Positions 1-10,391 of a stretch of 64,000 nucleotides of DNA are shown piece by piece. Each line of letters begins with the position of its first letter. Position 1 is the first letter of the stretch. The DNA comes from Polytrichum commune (Eukaryota > Streptophyta > Polytrichopsida > Polytrichales > Polytrichaceae): positions 23,146,527 through 23,210,526 of the forward strand of contig OX485808.1 of assembly GCA_950295325.1 (NCBI GenBank), read 5' to 3'. Below the pieces are notes generated by a model. That model was not told where the DNA came from and did no database searches. It saw only the letters and a program-made list of their open reading frames with translations. A program made the translations under genes and the position numbers.

Positions 1-235
1 ATCCCAATCGTGTCCATAGCCATGTGTCGTGTACTTTTTGGAGTTCGTGTTTTGATATATTGTTCATTGTCAAAGTGAAGAGCCTTGTGCTCATTGGATG
101 ATCATAGAAGTTAGGTCCTCCTAGTTGTGTGGACAATCGAATCTATAAACATTGCCATATTTCGAGGTTGTAGTCTGATTTCTTGGAACACATGTCTTTA
201 TGGTGTCCGAGCTTAGATCCACACCTAACCCGATA
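1..235 (-). mobile_element. Family-1 MITE remnant (copy A), cut by the window edge
   Basis: This stretch matches, in reverse orientation, the internal part of a repeat family seen many times in the window (for example 17661-18035, 37540-37902, 46098-46522, 51579-52153). Shared blocks include a reverse form of 'cactttgataatgaataag' and a 'cttagatccacacctaacc' block also found near 51895. The terminal repeat is missing on the left because the window starts here, and the right end is diverged near 235. Confidence 0.6.
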
Positions 236-238
236 CGA

Positions 239-440
239 CTTAGGGCCAGTTCACACTGGGTCCCAAGTCCTTAAGTCTCAAGTCACTTGAGGTCAACCCG
301 TGCGATCTTAACCGTTGAGAGCATGGAAGTTGGGACTTACCACTTCACACATGGTCCCAAGTCTTAAGTCCCAAGTATGATATGGATGCCCACGTGGCAA
401 GACTTTTTGGAGGCGAGGCTTGGGACTTGTGTTGAGAGTA
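239..440. repeat. Possible Tourist-like left end, unpaired
   Basis: The sequence at 243 begins TTAGGGCCAGTTCACAC, resembling the TTA-GGGCC terminus of the complete element at 62860-63370. The block 'tcccaagtc' and its variants recur internally around 261 and 354. No matching right terminus was found, so this is only a possible truncated element. Confidence 0.3.
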
Positions 441-591
441 ATTATTATACTTACTCCTTCTCTCTCTCAACATATCGCCAATAATTTATCCATCTGTGCT
501 TAATTTGGGTTTTCACATACCGTAATCACTCGTTTGGATAACCCGTTTGCTAAGTATTCTCAAACCATTGCACTTGTGACAACTTGCTCAA

Positions 592-743
592 CCACTACAT
601 TAATCAAGTCCCTTTCTCGACATGCATTACTTGCCATAGTTTATCACTCAATCTTCCTTTCCCTTGGCCACTACATTAATCAAGTCCCTTTCTCGACATA
701 CATTACTTGCCATAGTTTCTCACTCAATCTTCCTTTCCCTTGG
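592..743. repeat. Direct tandem duplication, 76 bp x 2
   Basis: Two head-to-tail copies (592-667 and 668-743) starting 'ccactacattaatcaag' differ at only a couple of bases. The near identity implies a recent local duplication. No coding potential is evident. Confidence 0.9.
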
Positions 744-3700
744 CCATCGCCTATAAGTTTGTCATTCCATCACATGCTTATAACTTGCAATCCTCTTACC
801 ACACATACAACATAAACAATTGCTCTCAACTCCATACACGCATGATGTCCAACGTAGACTTGCCACATTCAATCTACTTTGAGTTGTGTAAGATTACAAT
901 TAGTTTCATGTTCCAAAACACCAAGACAATTCCACCAAAGGCTCGTTCATTTACTCTCAATGTCAAAACCTAATTGGTTTGAGAATACGAATCACTCGCT
1001 TCTTAAAGTCTATTTGTCACGCCTTGAGTTCCCTATTTGGGAATAGCTTATCACTATGATCTCAATCTCTAAGCTTTGGTAATCAAGAAGTCATGTACCT
1101 ATCCTACGCTAAGACCATACCAGATATTTGCTTGTGGAAAATAGCATGTCTTCTTCTTGGGATAGCCTCCCTCTTGTAGAAGACAATCAAGGGGGCATTG
1201 GTTAGGCCTGGCAGCTGTCTTTGAGCGGCTATAGCCTCCACTTCTTTCTCTAAATAAGAAATTAACCACAAATTTGTGGATCAAAGGCAACTATTTTGAA
1301 AATGGCATGCTCGAACTAGGCGATAGCCAACAAATGTGGTTTGCACTTGTGCTAAGATAATATTTTCATCATGAAGTTTGCATGTGCAATGAATATTTTA
1401 ATTTATGAAGGAAAACAACATCCATTTAAAGTGACGATTTCAAGCTTTCACTTCACTACACTATGTATAAATGCACAAACTTAACAAATATATGGACCTA
1501 TGCAACCCATAGTTGCATGTTGCTTATCGTACCGGTACCGAGATACGGGCGTTATTTTTTCTTTTCTTTTCTATTATGTTGCTTTTCGTACACGTAGCAC
1601 GTGGGTGCACAAATAGCATACTAATTGCGGCTTTGGGTTACAAAATATACATAGGTTTAGAGTATTATTTTTACTAGAAATGTAGATGTATTATGCCTTG
1701 TAGAACGTTGGTACGTAAGTCTACACCAAGGGCAAACATATGTAAAATTTTATAGGCAATTAGGCCAGGCTTAACCTGGATATGATTATCCAACATTTGC
1801 ACAATTCATCCAATCTATGGATGGTTCATCCACCGTCATCGCGCATTGCCAACCCAAGACCCTGGATTTAGGGTTTGGTTTTGAGGTTTTGGAAGGGCAA
1901 GGGGAGGTCTAGAATAAAGGTTATCATTGAGGGAGATACGGGGGAAGGTTCACCACTTGGATGTAGCAGAAGATGAAGTGTTGTTTTCCTATGAATATTT
2001 GAGGCATGTTTTTTGTAATTTTTATTTTGTGTAAAAAAATGTTATGATACTGCCTTTGTGTATTGATTTTGTATGTATATAGACTTCTTGCTATTTCTTA
2101 GTTAAGATCCACCCAAAATTATGTATATGGACATTGATTTGAAAAATTTTGACGCAAATGAGTCGTGCTTTTTTGAGGGTCCACCTATTGGGCATATGCA
2201 TAATATACAAGTAACTTATTTCTTGGAAATTTATTTCCATAAGTGATGTTGTGTGAAGGAGGGTAGTTGGGTGGAAATTGATTGCCCAAAGTTAATAAAG
2301 ACGCGGACCTCTCAATAAACACGTGATTCGTCAACATCACGTGATGGAACATGAATGAACGTGTGTGAAGTTTGGTAGGTGAATTTTAGAAGCGACAAAG
2401 AACAAGTCAATGCACGATTTGGAAAGATTGAAGTAGATTGAAGTATTGATCCACTTGTGTTGTGAGAGCACATGTTATGCCGTTTGGAGCATGTGTATGT
2501 CAAATCATACGGTCATGTCCTTTCAATGTAAACATGGTAAGCTTTCGTTGTTTCACAATGATACGGCTTTCACATAGTCACATTTCACAAGACTACGGAT
2601 TTTGTGGCCCGGGTACTATCATCACAATTTGGCCCAATTGGAGGAGAAGGTGAATTTTACAACATCATTCGAGATTAATTTTGGTAAATACACCTATAAT
2701 AGTTCTTCTAAGCATCGTATAATTATTACTATTGTTATTATCATCTTAATTTTTGTTGGGTCTTTCTTGTAATCAAAATATAAATTAATATTGATTGTGA
2801 TGTTGAAGGGGAGTGATCAATTGAGGGCAAGATCTAGAAGCTTAGTGGTTGAAGGGATTCACCATGAAAATGCAAATCTTACAAATAATTTCCTTATTAT
2901 TATAATTTTCTTTTTTCTTTTTTCTTTTTTCCTTATGAATTTCAAGAACACGGATGGTGACAATTGTTGGAGTGAGGAAGCCACATATAGATGATAGTTC
3001 ATATTTTTCAAATAAACACGGATACATCAATCCAAAATGTGATGATTTCAACCAAACTCAATGATTTGTTGTGATGCTTTTGGCAATTTCATCCGTGGAA
3101 AACTGACAAAGCCTACAATATCACAATCTAATCTTCTTTTGCCTAAAAAATAGGGATTCTCCTAATGTCTAAATTTTGGTTATCTAACCCCGAACCTTCT
3201 ATAACAATATCGGATTCTATGTGTTTGTGCCATACTCACATGTTTGTTATTTGCCACAAGGTGATGCTACATGTGTACAAATTTTGCTGACCACACGTGA
3301 TGTGGTTCGCATCATATTATCATGCATACTAGTTGTAGAGTCCAAACTAAAACTTGGTACGATGGCTCAGCGAGCATAACCCGGGTTCACATAACCCTTG
3401 AGACCAACATCTGCTTCCCATGTGACATATCCCTAATTCAAGTTGTCGCATGTATTGTCTCCCTTTGTTTATCTAGAGATGAAAACACTGATTGCCATAA
3501 CATTTACCCGATCAGTGTAAACTTTTACCCGCAATTATGTTTCGAACAGTTTCAAACACGATGTAGGATGAACTCGTGGTCAAACAACAAATATGTCAAT
3601 ATGACTAGATTAACAAAGGCAGGCGAGTTTGTCACGGATAGAGACATGCTCTAAACAAAGCAAACTTGTCGAGTCTAAAATTTGAGATCTCATCTATTAT

Positions 3701-4027
3701 AGCTTATGTCACATGCATGGTTGCTTCTAGGGACTTACTTATTGACAAATGCATGAAATTCGTATAGCCAAACTCGACAATCCATTTACACCCCAAATAA
3801 ACACATGTTTTTCATTGTTCTCGTGACAAACTCCATAGCTTCGCATGGTTTCAAGTATTAGTTTAACGAGAGATGTATTGTAGATGAATCACACCCTTAG
3901 AAATTGTGGGTGGCACTCATGTAAGTTGTAGGTCAAAGTATGGGGACGGCTTATAGTCAACACAACTCTAATGTCAGTAGTTGAGCTTTGGCAATAGCAT
4001 AAAGTGTGAATACGAAATTAACACATA
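744..4027. other. Gene-free AT-rich stretch
   Basis: No recognisable gene, RNA or bounded element was found. Open frames here are short, lack family resemblance and show no splice-supported extension. Local T-rich and A-rich tracts occur, for example 2905-2935. Confidence 0.6.
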
Positions 4028-4563
4028 CTCCCTCCGTTTCATATCAAAAGTTACATTTGGACATAATTTGCGTTACAAAACAAAAGATACGTTTGGTGAA
4101 ATTTCTTGCAAACTTCGTCAAACGAATTGGAATGTTGCTATAAACAATGTAAATGTTGTTGCTGATGAACTACCAAGTCAATCAACTAACAATTTACACT
4201 TATTTAACAATTGATATTTGAACATCAACACGGTTTTATGTGTATCATTCGTCAATGGTGATGAACGGGCGTGTTGCCTTCAACAAATTCACGAGCATTC
4301 CTAATGATTTCTGCCAAACAACGCAAAGTGTGAGGAAGTTCGCCCCTGCGCTGCAACGCTGCCTTTCCCATGTGTGGAATCTTATAGTGGTTCGATGAAA
4401 TTGGCGTTAAAAAAAATTTGATTTTTTTTTGGACACCCCTAGCTCACCGGAAAGTGCTTAGTGAGAGCTATACAACGCACACAATTTCGTGCTAAAAATG
4501 CGAAAAATGACCTTAATCCCACATATTTAGTGAAACGTAACTTTTGATATGAAACGGAGGGAG
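4028..4563. mobile_element. Stowaway MITE (Tc1/mariner-type), 536 bp
   Basis: The ends are perfect inverted copies of a 26-bp terminus beginning CTCCCTCCGTTTCATATC, with the inverse ending at 4563. The element is flanked by TA on both sides (4026-4027 and 4564-4565). CTCCCTCCGT termini with a TA target duplication are the classic Stowaway hallmark. It has no coding capacity and would have needed a mariner-like transposase in trans. The perfect termini suggest fairly recent movement. Confidence 0.93.
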
Positions 4564-4565
4564 TA

Positions 4566-5812
4566 ATAATTTACGATCGATTAAATGTCGTGATTTAACC
4601 ACGACCACGAGCACTTTGTGCAGTGTAAACAGGCCGGGCGTTCCTTATGGGTTAAGAAGGCGGTGGTGACAGCCTAGTATCCGAATCAAGTCCAAAGATC
4701 GCATGTCGAGCTATGGCGAAGAAGAAGAGACAAGAAGTAAGAACTTCGAACAAGACAAGGGATCAAGTGGGCCTCCCCAAGGACCCTTCCCACTTACGTT
4801 CCGATCCATTCCTTTTAGGTAACTTGTCACATTCCATCACGTGCTCCCTTGCGTATTGAAAGCACCTCGCCCCTCTTCAAAAGCATCTCACAACTAAGCC
4901 CCAATGTGCGGGATGGATGAGGAACAACCGTGATAAGCATCGTCCAAGGCCAAAAGCCGTTCTTTCTTTATTTCCCCATCCATATCTAGGTAACTTGTTG
5001 GATTCATTTGTAAAGGAAAAGCCTACGAAACCATGCATATCGTCCAAACCCTAAGTTTACGAGGACTCATACATAGGTCTTTTTACTGCATGAATGACTG
5101 AGCACAAAGAGTGAGGTTGGGTTGTTTAAAAGTGGTTTTGTAGCTTGTCCTATTACGATGGGTGGGCCAAGCTAGCCTTGCATAGGCTGAGATCCAAGAT
5201 TTGGGATCGTGGGTCCTGCTGGCATACCCTATTCAAGTTCCTAAAGTTCTCTCAAAGTTTGAGAGGTGGAAAGAGGAGGTCCCCAAAGTTTCACCCAACT
5301 TTCAAAATGGGTTCCAATGCACGATGAGCGAAACGAGCTCACAATAGAAACCTTTCTCAAAGAAGGATCAAACTCACGGTCTCATTCCTCTTTGAGGGAC
5401 TTTACGGATAACTCTATCACGGTCCAAATTCATGCCAAATTTGCCTTGAGGCTATGAAATTTGGATCATTTTCTACGGCCCCTTCGATTTTGTCCAATAT
5501 GGGAGCATTTGGATGTCCCTATCGCATTATGCCAAGACAATTTATTTTGAGAAACCCCAACCCAACCTACCCTTGCAACTGATCCATTGTAGCCTCCTAT
5601 CTTAACCACAATGTAGTAGTTGTAACGTACCTCGTTAAACTGTTCATAGACAATAAACAAACATTTAATTGACAAGAGGCTCACCTCCCAACCTGGAGAC
5701 ACATACAAAAAACATAACATGTGTTCTCCTTCCCCCGAGCCCAATCTACACATAGTATCCATAAGATACTTTCAGAAGTCTCAAGTCTTTCTATACATAG
5801 ACTGAAGTCTCC
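4566..5812. other. Gene-free stretch between two MITEs
   Basis: No gene or bounded element recognised. Short open frames have no family resemblance. Confidence 0.5.
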
Positions 5813-5815
5813 TTA

Positions 5816-6209
5816 GAGCATCCTCAGTCGGTCTAGGTAAAGCTCACTGCAAACCAAGACCTATCTTGCTTAAAATTGCTCAAAATTTAGAGGGAGTGCA
5901 CCAAATCTTGCTTAAAATGGACAGATCCTCCCACACTCCCTCTAAATGTCAAAAATTTGGAGGGAGTGTGCGAGGATCTTTCCATTTTAAAGCAAGATTT
6001 GGTGCACTCCCTCTAAATTTTGAAAATGTGGTGTTTTCAATGAGGGATTTCACCTACGTCAAATTTTTACAATTCTTTTTTCTTGAGAAATATCTCACGT
6101 TTATTTAGGTGTGCTTCTAATGATGGTAATTTCAGTTTCTAATTTTAGGTCAGTCAAAAGATAGGTTTTGGTTTGCAGTGAGCTTTACCTAGACCGACTG
6201 AGGATGCTC
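5816..6209. mobile_element. Hairpin MITE, PIF/Harbinger-like (TTA target), 394 bp
   Basis: Terminal inverted repeats of about 51 bp start GAGCATCCTCAGTCGG on the left and are mirrored to 6209 with one mismatch noted. TTA flanks both ends (5813-5815 and 6210-6212), the target duplication typical of PIF/Harbinger/Tourist elements. A second, inner inverted repeat (5882-6021, arms about 65 bp, loop of a few bases) lies inside the element. Transcription on either strand would give a long, nearly perfect hairpin. Confidence 0.9.
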
Positions 6210-6212
6210 TTA

Positions 6213-7430
6213 TCTACATGCGTATATCTCTTTCACTTTGCTTTCCATAGATAAGAGTCATCCAACCGCTCGTCCCTCGACTTCCCATCCATCCACGTTT
6301 CTTAGCCTTGCACATTCATCCATGCGATTTATTTCCATCCTCAACAATACATTTCCAAATTAGTCCATTTCAGTAGCCCACCCTACGGACTAGTTGGTGA
6401 CCCCTCAACCCGTTGCTAAAATTGACTCAACCATTGGGCCAAAGTAATTGGATGATTTTAGCCCATGTCACTTCCACCAAGTTTGCATTGCATGTTTACG
6501 AACCAATTCTCCAAAGGCAAAGAGAGAACTACCTCTAACCGTTGAATATTACTATAGATCCCATCATCATGAGATTGTTTTGTAATGACGGTAAGAAAAG
6601 AAAAAGAAAAAATAACGCCCACATAGGATAATGATGGTGTACTCAACCTACAACTCTTCCTTCGAGGGGAAACAATCATCACTATGGAGACGTTGGAAGG
6701 AATAAACTTGAAAGGGAGTATTCTAGTGGTTGGACTATTTAGGGGAGGGGAGGGGGCACGAGACAATCCTCATGGTTCCCAATTGCTCCATATGGGGATG
6801 AGATAATTCTTGATATGATCCAACGGTTAGAGGTTGCCTTTGCAATTGGTAATGCCCGTGATATGGTTAGGCACATTAGAGTCTCCACATTATTGTAACC
6901 ATGCCAAAATCCCATAATGGAACCACATTAAGATCCTCAAAGTGCAAGAAAGGGATGAGTTTGTTGTGGCCTCAACTTCATAACTACCATTTTTGGGGGT
7001 CATAATTGGGTTTATTCAAATGGGGCAACCAAGATTGGAGAGAGAGATGAATTTAAAATATCCTATTCATCTTTGGTTCATTTAACCATGTGATTTTAGG
7101 TGAACTTGAAGTGACATGTGAGGTAGTTGCATGTGGCAAAGGGTTACTCCTCACAATAAGTAGATGCTTGGGAAATGAAAGATAGTTGTATGCATGTACA
7201 TAAGGGACAAACCTTCAGTTTTCAAGAGGACTTATACTTACACTAGTACATATAAGTTTAAACTTACACCATGTGGCCAAGGAATGCTTCATTTTCATCA
7301 TGACGTGGACCCCCTTGTCGTGGGAGAGGGGTACAAAGGTTACTTATACCCAAAAGCAACATTGAACCAAAAACTAACAATATGTACATACAATCATACA
7401 ATTTGAGGTTGCAATTGCATAGCAATTATA
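6213..7430. other. Gene-free stretch
   Basis: No coding, RNA or bounded repeat feature recognised. Confidence 0.5.
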
Positions 7431-7436
7431 CGTAGT

Positions 7437-8470
7437 GTTGGTTTTGGGTGTGTTTACCTTGCCTAGTGCTAAATGAATCAAGTTCCAATTTCATACCAAC
7501 AAACAAAACAATAAAGAACAAGGAGCCCTTCGTAATGAATAATTTCGACCAACTCAACCTCCACTCCCATACCCATAGTTCCTACACCAATGTGCCACAT
7601 GGGCTAACGCGCACATGAGCAATGAGCACCTAAAACCAACAAGATGTATGACAATCATACGATTGGGGGCTTCAAATGCACAACAATTTTTAAATATTAG
7701 TGTCAAGGGTTTAGGTTTTGTTTTGGTTTTGGTCATACCTTACCTTATTTTAGTATGACCTAATGAATCAAAATTTGGTTTCATAGCATGGGATTCAATA
7801 AACAAACAATCAATCAAACGAGGATTCCTTTCATGATAAATAACATGGACCCAACTCAATTGTGACCCCCATCCACACCCATACATAGCAGTGTCTCCCC
7901 AAACATGCCATGTGGACAAAAATAGCGTTGGTTTTGAGTGTGTTTACCTTACACGATGCTAATGAATTGAGTTCCAATTCATAGCATGAGACCCAAAAAG
8001 AAGAAGAAGAAAAAGAAGAAGAAGAAATGGAGCCCTACACAATGAAGACTCCATTTCAACCGGCTCAACCACCAATCCTACATGCATAGTTCATGCACCA
8101 ATGTGCCACATAAGCTTATGCCACATGAGCAGTGACCACTTAAAACTAACAAGATGTATGACGATCATACAATCAAGGGAGGGGGGGGGGGCTTCAAATG
8201 CACACCAATCCTATATGTTGGTGTTAAGAATTGAGGTTATGTGTTGGTTTTGGATATGGCATACCTTATCCTAGTGTGACCTAATGAATCAAATTCTGAT
8301 TTCATAGCACGCGAACCAACAAATAAACAACCAACCAACTAACCAACCAACCAAACAAACAATCAAATGAGGATCCTTTTCGAGATGAAGAACTTCGACC
8401 CACCTTAATCGCCACCCGTCCACACCCTTTTACCATATATAGTAGTGCCTCCCCAAACACGCCACGTGGA
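7437..8470. repeat. Tandem array of about 490-bp units, each made of two related half-units
   Basis: The block 'ttggttttgggtgtgtttacc' near 7439 recurs as 'ttggttttgagtgtgtttacc' near 7930. The order of landmarks (ccaatgtgccacat, acaagatgtatgac, gggcttcaaatgcac, tgacctaatgaatcaaa, cccaaacatgcca) is the same in both units. Within each unit the two halves are also related. The second unit carries an 11-base G run (about 8180) and a long C run (8475-8488). The array ends about 200 bp upstream of the putative methyltransferase core promoter. Confidence 0.8.
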
Positions 8471-8694
8471 CAACCCCCCCCCCCCCCTCACCCACCCAAC
8501 CCCACCTTGATTTGCCATGTGAGCAAACGCTCCCAATGGCCACTCATAGGTTCCCAACCGCCCACTTCTCTCCCTCGTTCCTTGCACGTGTTTCATATTC
8601 TTAGGCAGCTTGGCTAAAACGCAGGCAAAATTCTTTGTGACGAAGGCGGGACCCACCACCGCCAGAGAGAGAGGGACCCACCTCCCACTGTGGC

Positions 8695-8704
8695 CTATAA
8701 TAAG
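8695..8704 (+). promoter_or_regulatory. Candidate TATA box of the SABATH methyltransferase
   Basis: TATAATAAGG lies 30-40 bp upstream of a pyrimidine- and CA-rich stretch that looks like a plant 5' leader. It is the best core-promoter candidate upstream of the leader donor at 8988. Position and composition are the only support. Confidence 0.4.
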
Positions 8705-8724
8705 GAGCTCATTCCGAAATCCCA

Positions 8725-8910
8725 CCAGCACAAATCCTTTCCATGTGCACAGAGCTCATCATTCCTAGCCCACCGGAAACATTCATCATATATCTCAGAG
8801 TCCACACACACATCGTATGATTTGACTCGCTTCCGTTCTTTCATTCATTGCGTGATGATCTCCTCTCTCCACAAAATCATAGTGCTTGCATTGATTGGTT
8901 CATTCATCCC

Positions 8911-8941
<31 letters not shown>

Positions 8942-8987
8942 ACATCACCAAGTGCTCCAACTTCATCCAATCTGCAACAATCCTGAG
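8725..8987 (+). other. Putative 5' leader exon with an upstream ORF
   Basis: The stretch ends CCTGAG followed by GTAGGC, a good plant donor at 8988. It holds a (TCA)n trinucleotide tract from 8912 to about 8940. An ATG near 8853 opens a roughly 43-codon frame starting MISSLHKIIVLALIGSF, hydrophobic like a signal peptide and followed by a serine run. That frame stops right at the donor (8984-8986). I read it as an upstream ORF in an untranslated leader, not as part of the methyltransferase. Confidence 0.4.
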
Positions 8988-10379
8988 GTAGGCATCCAGC
9001 TTAGTACCGGTTTTTTTGATCATCAATGTTATGTCAAGCATTTAGATCCGAGAGAGATGGAGCATCGCCACATTTTGATTGGGAGTCTTGGTTCTCAAGA
9101 TCGACACAGATTTGAGACAGATATGTTTTTCAGATACTACCTTAGGTGTTGATGATGATGATGGGCGAGTTTTAATATTGCAGAGGTGAAGAAGAAGTGG
9201 AAAATTAGGCTGTGGAAGGTAATGTAGATTTTTTTGAATTTTTGACTTTTTTGGTTTGTTTGTGAGAAGTGTGGGATCCTTGAGGGAGGTTTGGAGAGAG
9301 AGAGAGAGAGAGAGAGAGAGATCAATAAATTTACGAATCCTTTAAGGTGTTGTTGATGATAGGTAATGTAGATGTTTGTAATTGTTGTAGAGGTTTGAGC
9401 ACAGGTGTTGGTTGGTGTGCAGGTTTAGTGGGATAAGTTGAGTTTGATAGGAGACAGGTGGAGGGAACGCTTTTTCTTGAGGTGTTTGACATTACATCAT
9501 TTTGTGATGTGGAATTTTGTAGTGTAGTGGTTTTGTTTGTCAAGTTTGGTCGTAAAGTGTGTGGGGTCCTTGGGGAGGTTGTAGAGGGTTAAAGCTCAGG
9601 TGTTGAAGCTGGTGTGCAGGTTTAGTGGGATAAGTTCAGTATGATGGGTTCCAAGTGTGTGGGACTGGAGGCTCGTGTAAAAAAAGAGAGACAGAGATGG
9701 AGAGATCAATTATCTCAGATGTTGGTGGGATTGGACGTAGAGTTTGAATGGGGTCAGTAGGGTGAGGGGTGGATTTGGAAGGAAAAAATGATGAGATTTT
9801 TGTTTCTGAATCGTGTGGGATGATTCTCGAGGATGTTGTGGAAAAGTGAGGTCAAGAAGCTCAGGTACAGTTGGGTGTGAGGAGGAATAACACTTGTGAC
9901 AGTAATTTGCTGTGATGATTTTGGGAGGTTGTGTGATTTTGGTGCTTTTGTCAAGAGAGATCAAGCTTGGGTGTTGATGATGATGTTGTGCAGTTTTGCT
10001 GGCATGCTTGCTCTGCTTGATTAATTGCAGACATGAACTTTTCAAAACATCACTATGTTTGGCAATCTATGTTGATGATGATGTTGTAATACTCACTCAT
10101 TACAAAGATGCTTATCCTCACCCTCATCCAAACTGCCTCCGAGCTTTGTAATCCCTTCAGCAGTATAGTAGCTTTCAGTAGCATTGAATTTCATTTCCTG
10201 CAAATTTTTTTTTGGGGGGGTCAAGTTTGAGACATGTCTGCTTCTACTACGAATCACTCATTGCGAAGCCCCTCCTCATCCAACCTGTCTCCGAGTTTTG
10301 TAATTCCTTCAGTACAGGCTAAGCTTTGAGTTAGAATTGATTTTACCTCGAGGTTTGGGTTAAGTTTACCATTTTTCAG
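8988..10379 (+). other. Putative leader intron of the SABATH gene
   Basis: The donor GTAGGC is at 8988. An acceptor ATTTTTCAG at 10371-10379 lies 12 bp before the methyltransferase ATG. The interval holds diverged internal repeats. A block containing 'gtgcaggtttagtgggataag' occurs near 9417 and again near 9616. A second block, 'ctccgagcttttgtaatccc'-like, occurs near 10139 and again near 10290, at about 160-bp spacing. A (GA)n run lies at 9293-9320. Minus-strand frames here have no family resemblance. Confidence 0.45.
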
Positions 10380-10391
10380 ACATTTTGAGAC

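Noticed and set aside
9137-10045. Minus-strand frames rich in His, Ser and Pro
   Set aside because: They are antisense readings of TG-rich repeats in the leader intron and have no family resemblance.
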